This document shows positions 26,897 to 34,960 of a stretch of 64,000 nucleotides of DNA, one piece after another. The notes beneath the pieces were generated by a model. The model was not told the origin of the DNA, did not search any database, and was given only the letters and a program-made list of their open reading frames with translations. Each line of letters opens with the position of its first letter. Position 1 is the first letter of the stretch. Location: contig NZ_CP045643.1 of assembly GCF_009498275.1 (NCBI RefSeq), forward strand, positions 1,426,001-1,490,000, given 5' to 3'. The position numbers were made by a program, and so were the translations under genes. The DNA comes from Streptomyces fagopyri (GTDB lineage Bacteria > Actinomycetota > Actinomycetes > Streptomycetales > Streptomycetaceae).

Positions 26897-26998
26897 CCGC
26901 AGGGTGGGGGTCTGACCGCGGAGAGGCAAGCGTTCCGCGAGCGGGTCCGGATGGAAGCGGTCGCGATGTTGGGCCTTGACCCCGGATTTTGAACACGT

Positions 26999-27901
26999 CT
27001 ATGCGGCTTGGGCCAGGGTAGTTGCTGTTGGTTGGAAGTCGTCCTCGTAGGCGATCGGGGACCGCTGGCCGAGGCGGGAGTGCCGGCGGCGGGTGTTGTA
27101 TCGGGTCAGCCAGCGGAAGGCGTCGAGCCGGGCCTGGCGCTTGTCCGGCCAGCCTTTGCGGCCCTTGAGTGTCGCTCTCTTGAAGGCGGCGTTGAAGCTC
27201 TCGGCAGCGGCATTGTCCGCGCTGGACCCGACCGCTCCCATGCTTCGCCGGACCCCAGCTGACCTGCACATTTCAGCGAAGGCTCTACTCGCATATTGCG
27301 AGCCGTGGTCCGTGTGCATGATCGCCCCCTCGAGACTGCCGCGAGTCTGCTCAGCGGCCGCCAGGGCGTCGATAACGAGCTCGGCTCGCATGTGATCGGC
27401 AATCGCCCACCCGGCCAGGCGGCGTGAGGCGAGATCGATGACGGTGGCCAGGTAGAGCGGCTTCGCGCCGTTGACCGGCAGATACGTGATGTCACCGACG
27501 TACTTCGTGTTCACCGCGGCAGCGGTGAAGTCACGTTGGATCAGGTCCGGTGCCTTCGCCGTGGCCGGGTCGGCGAGCGTGGTGCGGTGTCGGCGGCGCA
27601 GGCGGACCCCCTCGATCCCGATGGTCCGCATGATTCTCGCGACGCGCTTGTGGTTGACCATAGGGCCGCCTTCGTCGCGGAGTTCGGCGGTGATTCTGGG
27701 GGCTCCGTAGGTGCCGTCGGAGTCCTGGTGGATCTTGTCTATCCGGGCGGCGAGCTCGGCCTCGGCGGCTTGCCGGGCCGCCCTGGCGGCCACGGTGCGG
27801 CGCCAGTAGTAGAAGCTGGAGCGGGCCAGGCCGAGGATGTCGCAGAGCCGCTTCACGCCGTGACGGCGCTGGTGATCCTCAACGAACTGGCAGCGGTTCA
27901 C
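26999..27901 (-). CDS. IS3-family transposase OrfB (DDE integrase)
   Basis: 300 residues. An N-terminal HTH_21 segment (FVEDHQRRHGVKRLCDILGL) is followed by an rve integrase core. The catalytic acids are Asp in YVGDITYLP, Asp in MHTDHGSQY and Glu in AAESFNAAFK. The C-terminal end is TRYNTRRRHSRLGQRSP. Its ATG overlaps the orfA stop by 4 bp, so OrfB may be made alone or as an OrfAB fusion by frameshifting. OrfAB is the active transposase in this family. Confidence 0.95.
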   Translation of the reverse strand: MNRCQFVEDHQRRHGVKRLCDILGLARSSFYYWRRTVAARAARQAAEAELAARIDKIHQDSDGTYGAPRITAELRDEGGPMVNHKRVARIMRTIGIEGVRLRRRHRTTLADPATAKAPDLIQRDFTAAAVNTKYVGDITYLPVNGAKPLYLATVIDLASRRLAGWAIADHMRAELVIDALAAAEQTRGSLEGAIMHTDHGSQYASRAFAEMCRSAGVRRSMGAVGSSADNAAAESFNAAFKRATLKGRKGWPDKRQARLDAFRWLTRYNTRRRHSRLGQRSPIAYEDDFQPTATTLAQAA

Positions 27902-28203
27902 CAGCGCGTCTCCGTCGCGAAATACCGGGCCGCCTTGCGAAGGATGTCGCGCTCTTCCTCCAGCTCACGGATCCTCTTGCGGGCAGCGGCCAGCTCCGCC
28001 TCGACGGCGTCACCACCAGCCGGGACGAAGGCTGTCTGCGAGGAATGGGCTCCGGAACGACGTCCGTCGGCGGCCCGGATCCAGTTCCGCAGCGTCTCGG
28101 TGTTCACCCCGAGATCACCGGCCACAGACTTGATCGTCGCTCCCGGCTTCGACCTGTACAACGTGACCGCGTCCGCCTTGAACTCGGCGGGGTAGTGCTT
28201 CAT
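27898..28203 (-). CDS. IS3-family transposase OrfA
   Basis: 101 residues from the ATG at 28203 (MKHYPAEFKADAVTLYRS). It has a helix-turn-helix of HTH_Tnp_1 type (VAGDLGVNTETLRNWIR) and a C-terminal leucine zipper-like coiled coil (AAARKRIRELEEERDILRK). OrfA binds the terminal repeats and oligomerises with OrfB. An in-frame extension upstream to 28260 crosses towards the element end and is unlikely to be used. Confidence 0.93.
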   Translation of the reverse strand: MKHYPAEFKADAVTLYRSKPGATIKSVAGDLGVNTETLRNWIRAADGRRSGAHSSQTAFVPAGGDAVEAELAAARKRIRELEEERDILRKAARYFATETRW

Positions 28204-29337
28204 CCCCACAGGGACTCCGTTCTCCTGGACCATCAAGATCCAAGTGTCTCCGGTGTCCAAAATCCGGGGTTAGGGCCCGTTCGCCGACGGGCGGGGCAGT
28301 ACGGAGATCGCGAAGGAGTTACGGGTCAGCGTTCGGTCGGTTCAGCGGTGGAGGCATTCCTGGCGGGAGGCCGGCCGGGAGGCGCTCCGTTCCCGCGGTC
28401 CGGTGTCCCGCCCGAAGCTGAATGACCGGCTCTTCGCGATGCTCGAGGAGGAGTTGGTCAAGGGCCCGGTCGCGCACGGCTGGCCGGACCAGCGATGGAC
28501 GCTCGATCGGATCAAGACGCTGATCGGCCGACGGTTCCACAAGTCCATGACGTTGTCCGGGGTCTCCCAGATGCTGCGGCGGCATGGCTGGAGCCATCAG
28601 GTTCCGGGCCGTCGTGCGGTCGAGCGCGACGAGGCAGCCGTTGCCGGCTGGGTGAAGGATGCGTGGCCGCATCTGGAACCACCGCGGCGGCGCTCGGTGC
28701 CTGGATCGTCTTCGAAGACGAGGCCGGATTCTCGATGACGCCGCCGACCTCACGCACGTGGGGCAGACACGGATCCACCCCGGTTATCCGGGTGAGGGGC
28801 CGTTCCCAGCGTCGTTTCTCCGTGGCAGCCCTGTGTTGCTACCGGCCCGGCGAACGCTCCCGCCTGATCTACCGGCCCAAACGGCATACCGACCATAAGA
28901 GCGGCGGCCGCAAGAGCTTCGCCTGGACCGAGTACCGCGACCTCCTCATCGCCGCCCACCAGCAGCTCGACGGACCCATCGTCCTCATATGGGACAACCT
29001 CAACGTCCACAAAGACCGCCGCATGAGGGCCTTCATCGACGCACAGGACTGGATCACCGCCTACCACCTGCCGCCTTACGCACCCGACCTCAACCCCGTC
29101 GAAGGCATCTGGTCAGTACTCCGCCGGACCACCCAGGCCAACACTGCCTTCACCGACCCCGACGACCTCATCCGCCGGCTACGGCACGGCCTCCGCCAAA
29201 TCCAATACCGCAGCCACATCATCGACGGATGCCTCACCGGGACCGGTCTCACACGGACGACATCACGCCTGCAATCTCAGTAGAGCGCCGCGTGCTCCGC
29301 ACAGGTCCAACCTGCAGATTCATACGGAGGCACGGGG

Positions 29338-30573
29338 TTGAACAAGATCTTCTGCGGCATTGACTGGGCGGAAGGGCATCACGACATAGCCCTGGTTGAC
29401 CAGGACGGAACCCAAGTTGCAAAGCTACGGATCAGCGACGATAGCTCCGGCTTCCACGCATTGATGGAACTTCTGGCTCAGCACCGTGACAGCGCAGCAG
29501 AACCGATCCCGGTCGCCATCGAGACGCCCCGCGGGCTTCTCGTCGCCGCCTTGCGGGCCACCGGCCGCCAGATCTACGCAATCAATCCATTGGCCGCAGC
29601 CCGATATCGCGACCGCGCCAGCGTCTCCCGAGCCAAGTCCGACGCAGCGGACGCCCGGGTTCTGGCCAACATCCTCCGGACTGACCGGCATGCTCACCGG
29701 CCTCTGCCCGACGACAGCGAAGCGGGGCAGTCCGTCGCCGTCCTGGCCCGCGCTCACCAGGACGCCATCTGGGACCGGCAACAGATGATCAACCGGCTTC
29801 GATCACACCTTCGCGAGTACTATCCAGCCGCCCTCACTGCCTTTCACGGCGCTGGAAAACCCGGACTCGACTCGCCGCGCGCCCGCGTGATCTTGACTGC
29901 CGCACCCACGCCGGCCGACGCCGCCAAGCTCACCCGTAGCCAGCTGCGCGCGTTGCTCAAGCGCGGTGAGCGTCCACGTTGTGGGATCGAAGCCGAGGTC
30001 GAGCGACTTCGGGCAAACTTCCGCGCGGACTCCCTGCGGCAGCTGCCGCAGGTCGAACAGGCTCTGGGACAGCAGGCAGTGGCACTCATCCGGCAGGTCG
30101 ACGCCGCCTGCGTCAGCGTGGCCCAGTTGGCGGTGGCGACGGAAGAGGCATTCCTCGCGCACCCGGATGCCGAGATCATCACCAGTTTCCCAGGGCTCTC
30201 GGTGCTCTCTGGAGCACGCGTTCTCGCCGAGATTGGAGACGACCGCGAACGCTTCGCGGATGCCAGAGCCATGAAGGCATACGCCGGTGCGGCTCCTGTC
30301 ACACGGGCTTCCGGCCGCAGCCACGTGGTTGTGGCCCGGACCGTCAAGAACCAGCGACTGGCATCAACCGGGCACATGTGGGCCTTCGCAGCCCTGCGCA
30401 CGCAGGCTCCACGTGCCCACTATGACCGACGGCGTGCTGGTGGAGAACGGCATACCGCGGCTCTCAGGAACCTGTTCAACAAGCTGCTCGGCTGCCTCTT
30501 CCACTGCCTACAGCACCGCACGCTGTTCGACCCCGACCGTGCCTTCGTACCACCCACCGATCTTGCTGCCTAA
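29338..30573 (+). CDS. IS110-family transposase
   Basis: 411 residues from a TTG start with GGAGG 9 nt upstream. The N-terminal DEDD RuvC-like domain (FCGIDWAEGHHDIALVD, VAIETPRG, SKSDAADARVLA) is followed by a coiled-coil middle and a C-terminal Tnp_20 domain (ITSFPGLSVLSGARVLAEIG, with the catalytic Ser context, and AYAGAAPVTRASG). IS110 recombinases act with a bridge RNA made from the element's end. This gene looks intact, but the RNA region upstream is broken by an IS630. Confidence 0.94.
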   Translation: MNKIFCGIDWAEGHHDIALVDQDGTQVAKLRISDDSSGFHALMELLAQHRDSAAEPIPVAIETPRGLLVAALRATGRQIYAINPLAAARYRDRASVSRAKSDAADARVLANILRTDRHAHRPLPDDSEAGQSVAVLARAHQDAIWDRQQMINRLRSHLREYYPAALTAFHGAGKPGLDSPRARVILTAAPTPADAAKLTRSQLRALLKRGERPRCGIEAEVERLRANFRADSLRQLPQVEQALGQQAVALIRQVDAACVSVAQLAVATEEAFLAHPDAEIITSFPGLSVLSGARVLAEIGDDRERFADARAMKAYAGAAPVTRASGRSHVVVARTVKNQRLASTGHMWAFAALRTQAPRAHYDRRRAGGERHTAALRNLFNKLLGCLFHCLQHRTLFDPDRAFVPPTDLAA

Positions 30574-30606
30574 GCGCCTACTTGACCCGCCAGAGACATG
30601 AGATGT

Positions 30607-30978
30607 CTTGGACCGCTCGGCGACGGTGTGATCGCGAGTGGGTACCAGGGTGCCGTCCACGATCAGCACGGTGTCCTTCGCGAACCGCTTGCGGGGCTGG
30701 AGAGCGAGCATCGGCCCGAGGTGATCGATGATTCGGTCCGCCGCCGACTTGGAAACCCCGAACAGCGGGGCCAGTTGGCGCATGGTCAGGTTTGTCCGCC
30801 AGTAGGCCGCAACCAGCAGTGCCCGGTCCTCCAGCGGCAGGCTCCACGGCCGGCCCTTGCGGACCGCGTCCGCACCCTCGCGCCGCAGAACCGTCACCAG
30901 CTTGCCGAGCTGCCGCGGGCTCAGCCCGGTGAACGGGGCTATCCAGGACGGCTCCGACGCCGTGATCACACCAGCCAC
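30607..30978 (-). pseudogene. IS5-family transposase, N-terminal half
   Basis: From the ATG at 30978: TASEPSWIAPFTGLSPRQLG, an HTH (NLTMRQLAPLFGVSKSAADR) and the first catalytic strand VLIVDGTLVPTRDHTVAERS. The frame is cut at the CT core of the IS110. The C-terminal half continues at 26441 on the same strand. The match at the joint is exact when the intervening DNA is removed. Confidence 0.87.
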
Positions 30979-31014
30979 ATCAAGATCATCTCACCCGTGA
31001 TCCAGAGGGGTGAC

Positions 31015-31419
31015 TCAGATGCGGACGCTCAGCCGCATGTTCAGCAGGTGGCGTAGGCGAGCAGAGGCACCACGAAGGGTTCCGAGCCTCCTCACCTCGA
31101 GTTCCAGCCGTTCGGCGAGAGCGAGTACGGCGGCGTAGGGGCGTTCGCCCTCCTCGAGCTTCGCTGCAACGGCTTCGAGGACAGCTCGAAGAACGACGGG
31201 GTTCGCGCCGGGGTGCTCTGCCAGCAGGAGAAGAAGCTTGTTGTCGTTCCAGACGCTGTCTCGGGACGTGCTCAGTTCTTGGAGGGCTTCGGGCGGGGTG
31301 TGGGGATTGGCCGCCAGCGCTTGCCAGACGAAAGGGTACGGACGTTGCGCGAGCTGCTGCAGGACAAAGCTGTCCTTCTCGGCATGCGCCAGTGCGAGGT
31401 AGTCGGCAGGCGTGGGCAC
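31015..31419 (-). CDS. Leucine-rich-repeat-variant-like protein
   Basis: 134 residues from a GTG. Two repeats of the type WQALAANPHTPPEALQELS and LLLLAEHPGANPVVLRAVL resemble leucine-rich repeat variant/HEAT-like units built of short helix pairs. A helical C-terminus follows. Such proteins are usually binding scaffolds. It has no partners nearby: IS5 remnants lie on one side and CRISPR relics on the other. Between 31420 and 31936 I see no gene. Confidence 0.6.
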   Translation of the reverse strand: MPTPADYLALAHAEKDSFVLQQLAQRPYPFVWQALAANPHTPPEALQELSTSRDSVWNDNKLLLLLAEHPGANPVVLRAVLEAVAAKLEEGERPYAAVLALAERLELEVRRLGTLRGASARLRHLLNMRLSVRI

Positions 31420-31936
31420 GAGGATGGCCTCTCAAGATGGTCGAAGCCGTCATCCTGCCACTGCACCTTCGCTGCCGCGGACTCCGGGCTGCCGGTCATG
31501 CCCTACCTGGCTCGCCCATCAGTTACGGGACAAGTCTTAGCTTCAGATTTTCACCGCACAACCAGCCAAGAAAAGCAGCCGGTTACCAAATCCGGCGCGA
31601 AACCGCATCCGCAGCGTGGCCAGACAGGTGGCATTGAGGACGGTGCAGGACTCGGGATTGACACACCCGTGCGTACGCATTCGGGACGCTCTGGACGTCG
31701 TCACTATTACTGTGACCGTCGAGAGCCACGAGGAAAGTACCTCCGCCTTCGGGAGCCGGTCCGCCACAGAGCACGTGATCTAAATCCTCTCGGCCTAAAG
31801 GCGCGGCGACGCTCTGCCTGCGCCTTTACGCAAAGAGGGGCGCTGGCAGATGGAGCGGGAGTGGCACGACCTCGAGAACCCGCCCGACGCACCCTCCTCG
31901 TGACACCCGGGAAAGGCGAAGAGCAGCCTCGTGGGG

Positions 31937-32090
31937 GGGACCATCCTCGCGGGTGCGGGGAGCAGTCGAGCTCCGCATAGGGCGTTTTCTGGGGTCCGGG
32001 ACCATCCTCGCGCGTACGGGGATGGTCCCGACGCAGAGTTCTACTGGCTGCCCGAGGGTGTCTACTCCCGCGCACGCGGGGATGGTCCTG
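31937..32090. CRISPR. Decayed CRISPR cluster C with palindromic hybrid repeat
   Basis: A reverse-oriented 29-nt repeat (31937-31965), a 32-nt spacer, a repeat that starts in reverse and ends in forward orientation (31998-32029, GGGACCAT...ATGGTCCC), another 32-nt spacer, then a forward repeat (32062-32090, CTACTCCCGCGCACGCGGGG...). Both spacers are exactly 32 nt. The repeat family is the same as in clusters A and B. No cas genes. Confidence 0.7.
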
Positions 32091-32244
32091 CGACAACCGC
32101 TTTGGGAGTTCGATCCGCACCCGCCTCGGGGACCGCCGACGGCTGGTCCGGCAGTCGTTCGGGGGTGCTGCCGTATGCCGCCGTCTGACTGCGTTGATGT
32201 CAGCCCTGGATGTCAGACGGCTCTGGCATCCTGCGCCAGTGACA

Positions 32245-32513
32245 ATGACATGGGCCGCCTTCTGGACACTGATAGCCACCCTGAAAGGCGAAGCCACGGA
32301 GGCGAGCTGCCTGCGCCTGGCCGAGGAGTTGAGCCGCCGTTCCGTCTCCGACACCGTCGGCTTCGCGGAACGTCATGCCGAGGCTCTCCACCGCATGGAC
32401 CAAGAGAAGTTCGGGACGCTTCCGGTCGCCGACATGACGGACCGGAACGGCGAGCCCTTCCCGCAGTCTGCCGACGGTTTCCTGTACGCCCGTTGCGCTG
32501 TCGTCGCCGCGGT
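32245..32513 (+). pseudogene. DUF4240-type gene truncated by ISL3 insertion
   Basis: From the ATG at 32245 (or GTG at 32239): MTWAAFWTLIATLKGEATEA, SDTVGFAERHAEALHRMDQ and SADGFLYARCAVVAA. This matches the start of DUF4240 proteins, whose FWxLI and DGFxYxR segments are characteristic. About the last 50 residues are lost where the ISL3 inverted repeat begins. The open frame then reads into the repeat to 32568. DUF4240 proteins are of unknown function and often occur among toxin immunity genes. Confidence 0.7.
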
Positions 32514-32619
32514 GGCTTTGTTCACGAGAACGGGTTCTGGCTCAGCTTCTGTGACGCGGCCACTATGAGTGAGATCCGAGCTCCTTCGAGCCGTACGTGA
32601 AGTCGCCCGAAAATGATCC

Positions 32620-34251
32620 GTGGGCAAGGCGGTCGGGCTGAAGTTCGGGGCCGTGGAAGACGTTGCGCTCCGGCTGAAGGAGTTGCTGTTCCCGTCGATC
32701 GCGGACGTCGCGGTGCTGTCGGTGGACGCCAACATCGAGATAGTGCGCGTTGATGCGCAATGCATCGCGGACGGCGCCGTGTGCCCAGTCTGTCGGGTCT
32801 GGTCGAACCGGATTCATGGTTCCTACCTGCGGTTTCCCGCTGATGTGCCGAGCGGTGGCCGAAGCGTTGTTCTCCAGTTGAGGGTCCGTCGGTTCGCCTG
32901 CGGGAACCCGGGATGCACTCGCCGTGCTTTCGTCGAGCAGATACCCGGCCTGACACGCCGGCACGGTCAGCGGACCGAGAGGCTGCGCTCCACCCTGGCC
33001 GCGGTCGGTCTGGCCCTCGCGGGCCGGGCTGGGGCCCGCATCGCCCGCGTTCTCGGGGTGTCCGTCAGCCGCAGTACCGTGCTCCGGCTGGTCGACGCTC
33101 TACCCGATCCCGAGGTGGCCGCACCGCGTGTGGTCGGTGTCGACGAGTACGCCACCCGCAAGGGCCGCCACTACGGCACCGTCCTCGTCGACATCGAAAC
33201 CCGCCGTCCCATCGACCTGCTGCCGGACCGGGAGGCGTCCAGCCTGGCGGCCTGGCTCGCCGACCGGCCGGGTATCGAAGTCGTCTGCCGCGACCGTGCA
33301 CCGTTCTTCGCCGAAGGCGCCTCCACCGGCGCCCCGCAGGCCATCCAGGTCGCAGACCGGTGGCACCTGTGGCACAACCTGAGCGAAGCCGCCGAACGGG
33401 CCGTCGCCCAGCACCGCAGCTGCCTCCGCGCCCTTGTCCCGGCCGCCCACGGACCCGAGCCGGAGCCCGCCCCGGAAGAGGAACCGCCCGGTTCACCCTG
33501 GCCGACCGGGCATCGGTTCGCTGACCGCACCCGGGCCCGGCACGCTGCCGTCCACGCGCTGCTGGAGGCCGGGCACAGCCGTCGCTCGATCCAGCGTCAG
33601 CTCGGCATGACCTGGCGGACCGTCAAGCAGCTCGCCGACGCTGCGGTCCCGGAGGAACTGTTCACCGACCAGTGGCAGAACCGGCCCTCGGTCCTCGATG
33701 ACTACAAGCCCTATCTGGACGACCGGTGGAACGAGGGTTTCACCAACGCCTGGAAGCTGTGGGAGGAGATCGTGCCGCTCGGCTACAAGGGCAGCTACCA
33801 GCGCGTCCGTGCCTACCTGCACAAGAATCGGACCTCGCCGCGGCTGGTGACCGCCCGGCCACCGTCGCCCCGGACCGTCTCCGGGTGGATCCTGAGCCGC
33901 CCGGAAACCCTCACCGAGCCCGAACAGCTCCAGCTCAAGACTCTCCGCACGCACTGTCCCGAGCTCGACGCCCTCACCCGGCATGTCCGCTCCTTCGCGG
34001 TCATGCTCACGCAGCGCCAAGGTGAACACCTGCCAGCCTGGCTCGACGCTGTCCGGCAGGACGACCTGCCCAGCCTCCACACCCTCGCCGGCGGCATCGA
34101 CCGCGATCTCGACGCCGTCACCGCGGGATTGACGCTGCCCTGGAGCTCGGGCGCGGTCGAAGGGCATGCCAACCGGATCAAGATGCTCAAGCGCCAGATG
34201 TTCGGCCGAGCCGGCTTCGCGCTCTTGCGCAAGCGAGTCCTGCTCGCCTGA
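32620..34251 (+). CDS. ISL3-family transposase
   Basis: 543 residues if begun at the GTG at 32620. The GTG at 32653 is also possible. An N-terminal zinc-finger region (CPVCRVWSNRIHG, then FACGNPGCTRRAF) and a helix-turn-helix (ARIARVLGVSVSRSTVLRL) precede the DDE domain. That domain has VVGVDEYATRKG, VCRDRAPFFAEGA, QVADRWHLWHN and a terminal SSGAVEGHANRIKMLKRQMF. All expected catalytic motifs are present, so it looks functional. Confidence 0.93.
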   Translation: MGKAVGLKFGAVEDVALRLKELLFPSIADVAVLSVDANIEIVRVDAQCIADGAVCPVCRVWSNRIHGSYLRFPADVPSGGRSVVLQLRVRRFACGNPGCTRRAFVEQIPGLTRRHGQRTERLRSTLAAVGLALAGRAGARIARVLGVSVSRSTVLRLVDALPDPEVAAPRVVGVDEYATRKGRHYGTVLVDIETRRPIDLLPDREASSLAAWLADRPGIEVVCRDRAPFFAEGASTGAPQAIQVADRWHLWHNLSEAAERAVAQHRSCLRALVPAAHGPEPEPAPEEEPPGSPWPTGHRFADRTRARHAAVHALLEAGHSRRSIQRQLGMTWRTVKQLADAAVPEELFTDQWQNRPSVLDDYKPYLDDRWNEGFTNAWKLWEEIVPLGYKGSYQRVRAYLHKNRTSPRLVTARPPSPRTVSGWILSRPETLTEPEQLQLKTLRTHCPELDALTRHVRSFAVMLTQRQGEHLPAWLDAVRQDDLPSLHTLAGGIDRDLDAVTAGLTLPWSSGAVEGHANRIKMLKRQMFGRAGFALLRKRVLLA

Positions 34252-34278
34252 TGCTGTCCACCAGCTGCCCTCCCCAGA

Positions 34279-34848
34279 TCAGATCGCGGGGCGCCGGAGC
34301 ACGTTGGTGGGCTCCCAGTCGCTCTTCCAGAAGGTTTCAAGCCCCTGCTCGTTGATGAACTGCCGCTCGACCTCGTGGATGGGGTACATCCCTTGGATGT
34401 TGATCACGTCGTGGCCCTCGTGTCCCGAAATGCCGACGTCGATGCCCAGGTAGTCGTCTCTGTCGAGGACCAGCGGCGCGAACACGCAGAATGCCGTCAT
34501 CTCTGACTCGGGCACGATGCGCTCACCGAAGTTGATCGTGCTGCCGTAACTGAATGGGCAGGTTCCACGGAGCTGCTCGGCGAGGAAACCCACCGCATGA
34601 GCCCAGATCACGTTGGTCGAGTTCACACTGAGGCAGAGTTCCGGCGAGCCGTGCCGCCAGTCCGGGTGTTCTGCCAGCGACAAGCCATAGGTGAGCGCCG
34701 TGAGAAGCCCGTCCGGCAGGTTGTCGTAGACGATCTCCGTCACGCCCCGCAGCCCCTGCTTGGTCGAGTCGACAGGGAAGAAGCGGGGCTCCCTTCCTCC
34801 GGAAAGTCGATCAAGATGGGCGAGGTACTTCTCAACGCGGCTGGCCAT
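34279..34848 (-). CDS. Suppressor-of-fused domain protein (IS passenger)
   Basis: 189 residues from the ATG at 34848. The pattern LLTALTYGLSLAEHPDW, ELCLSVNST, FLAEQLRGTCPFSYGSTINF, SEMTAFCVFAPLVL and MYPIHEVERQFI is that of the bacterial SUFU family. These proteins commonly act as immunity factors in polymorphic toxin systems. It lies inside the inverted repeats of the ISL3 element, convergent with the transposase, so it can move with it. No toxin gene is next to it. A longer start at 34863 is possible. Confidence 0.82.
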   Translation of the reverse strand: MASRVEKYLAHLDRLSGGREPRFFPVDSTKQGLRGVTEIVYDNLPDGLLTALTYGLSLAEHPDWRHGSPELCLSVNSTNVIWAHAVGFLAEQLRGTCPFSYGSTINFGERIVPESEMTAFCVFAPLVLDRDDYLGIDVGISGHEGHDVINIQGMYPIHEVERQFINEQGLETFWKSDWEPTNVLRRPAI

Positions 34849-34960
34849 GTGTCCAGCCTGCACGATCGCTCACCGGTGCACGCCACCGGGGCCGTCACCA
34901 GTAACGCTCCGCAACAGGTCCACAGAAGCTGAGCCAGAACCCGTTCTCGTGAACAGAGCC

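Larger units (their letters stand above)
26976..28273 (-). mobile_element. IS3-family element, apparently intact
   Basis: 1298 bp with 21-bp imperfect inverted ends (TTGACCCCGGATTTTGAACAC and CTAACCCCGGATTTTGGACAC read inward). It is flanked by a 4-bp target duplication GGCC (26972-26975 and 28274-28277). Both transposase frames are complete. Removing it with one GGCC restores the IS630 reading frame. Confidence 0.92.
26782..29280 (+). mobile_element. IS630-family element (copy 1), containing IS3
   Basis: It is flanked by TA dinucleotides at 26780-26781 and 29281-29282, the TA target typical of IS630/Tc1-mariner elements. The ends CTGACCTTG and CTGAGATTG are inverted repeats. Without the IS3 it is about 1.2 kb, close to the second copy at 60538-61673. 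A run of eight 7-bp repeats sits just before its transposase start. It is inserted in the IS110 left end. Confidence 0.85.
26888..29283 (+). pseudogene. IS630 transposase interrupted by IS3
   Basis: The N-terminus MRYPQGGGLTAERQAFRERV reads to 26975, is cut by the IS3, and resumes in frame at 28278 (FADGRGSTEIAKELRVSVRS, helix-turn-helix). After about 28690 the DDE part (WIVFEDEAGFSMTPP, VLIWDNLNVHKDRR, YAPDLNPVEGIWS) is in the -1 frame, as in the second copy, so that shift is probably programmed. The TAG stop at 29281-29283 uses the target TA. The IS3 makes it inactive. Confidence 0.85.
26440..30608 (+). mobile_element. IS110-family element, split by IS630
   Basis: The element lies between two CT core dinucleotides (26440-26441 and 30607-30608) inside the IS5 transposase gene. 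Joining the flanks (ccggtagttCT + tggaccg) restores that gene exactly. Without the nested IS630 it is about 1.66 kb: a 395-bp left end without a gene, then the DEDD transposase at 29338-30573, then a short right end. IS110 elements leave no target duplication beyond the core and use a bridge RNA to pick target and donor, as seen here in the left end. Confidence 0.85.
32514..34960 (+). mobile_element. ISL3-family element with passenger gene
   Basis: The 40-bp terminal inverted repeats (32514-32553 and 34921-34960) differ at one position. Inside lie the ISL3 transposase and, on the opposite strand, a Suppressor-of-Fused-type gene. The usual 8-bp target duplication is absent, and the sequence to the right does not continue the interrupted DUF4240 gene. 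The region was therefore rearranged after insertion, or two copies recombined. Confidence 0.85.

Noticed and set aside
31523..31540. AGTTACGGGACAAGTC as the missing right end of the IS5-type element starting near 25980
   Set aside because: Resembles the complement of GGGCTGTCCCGTAA, but lies 550 bp beyond the transposase start with another gene between, and the match is short.
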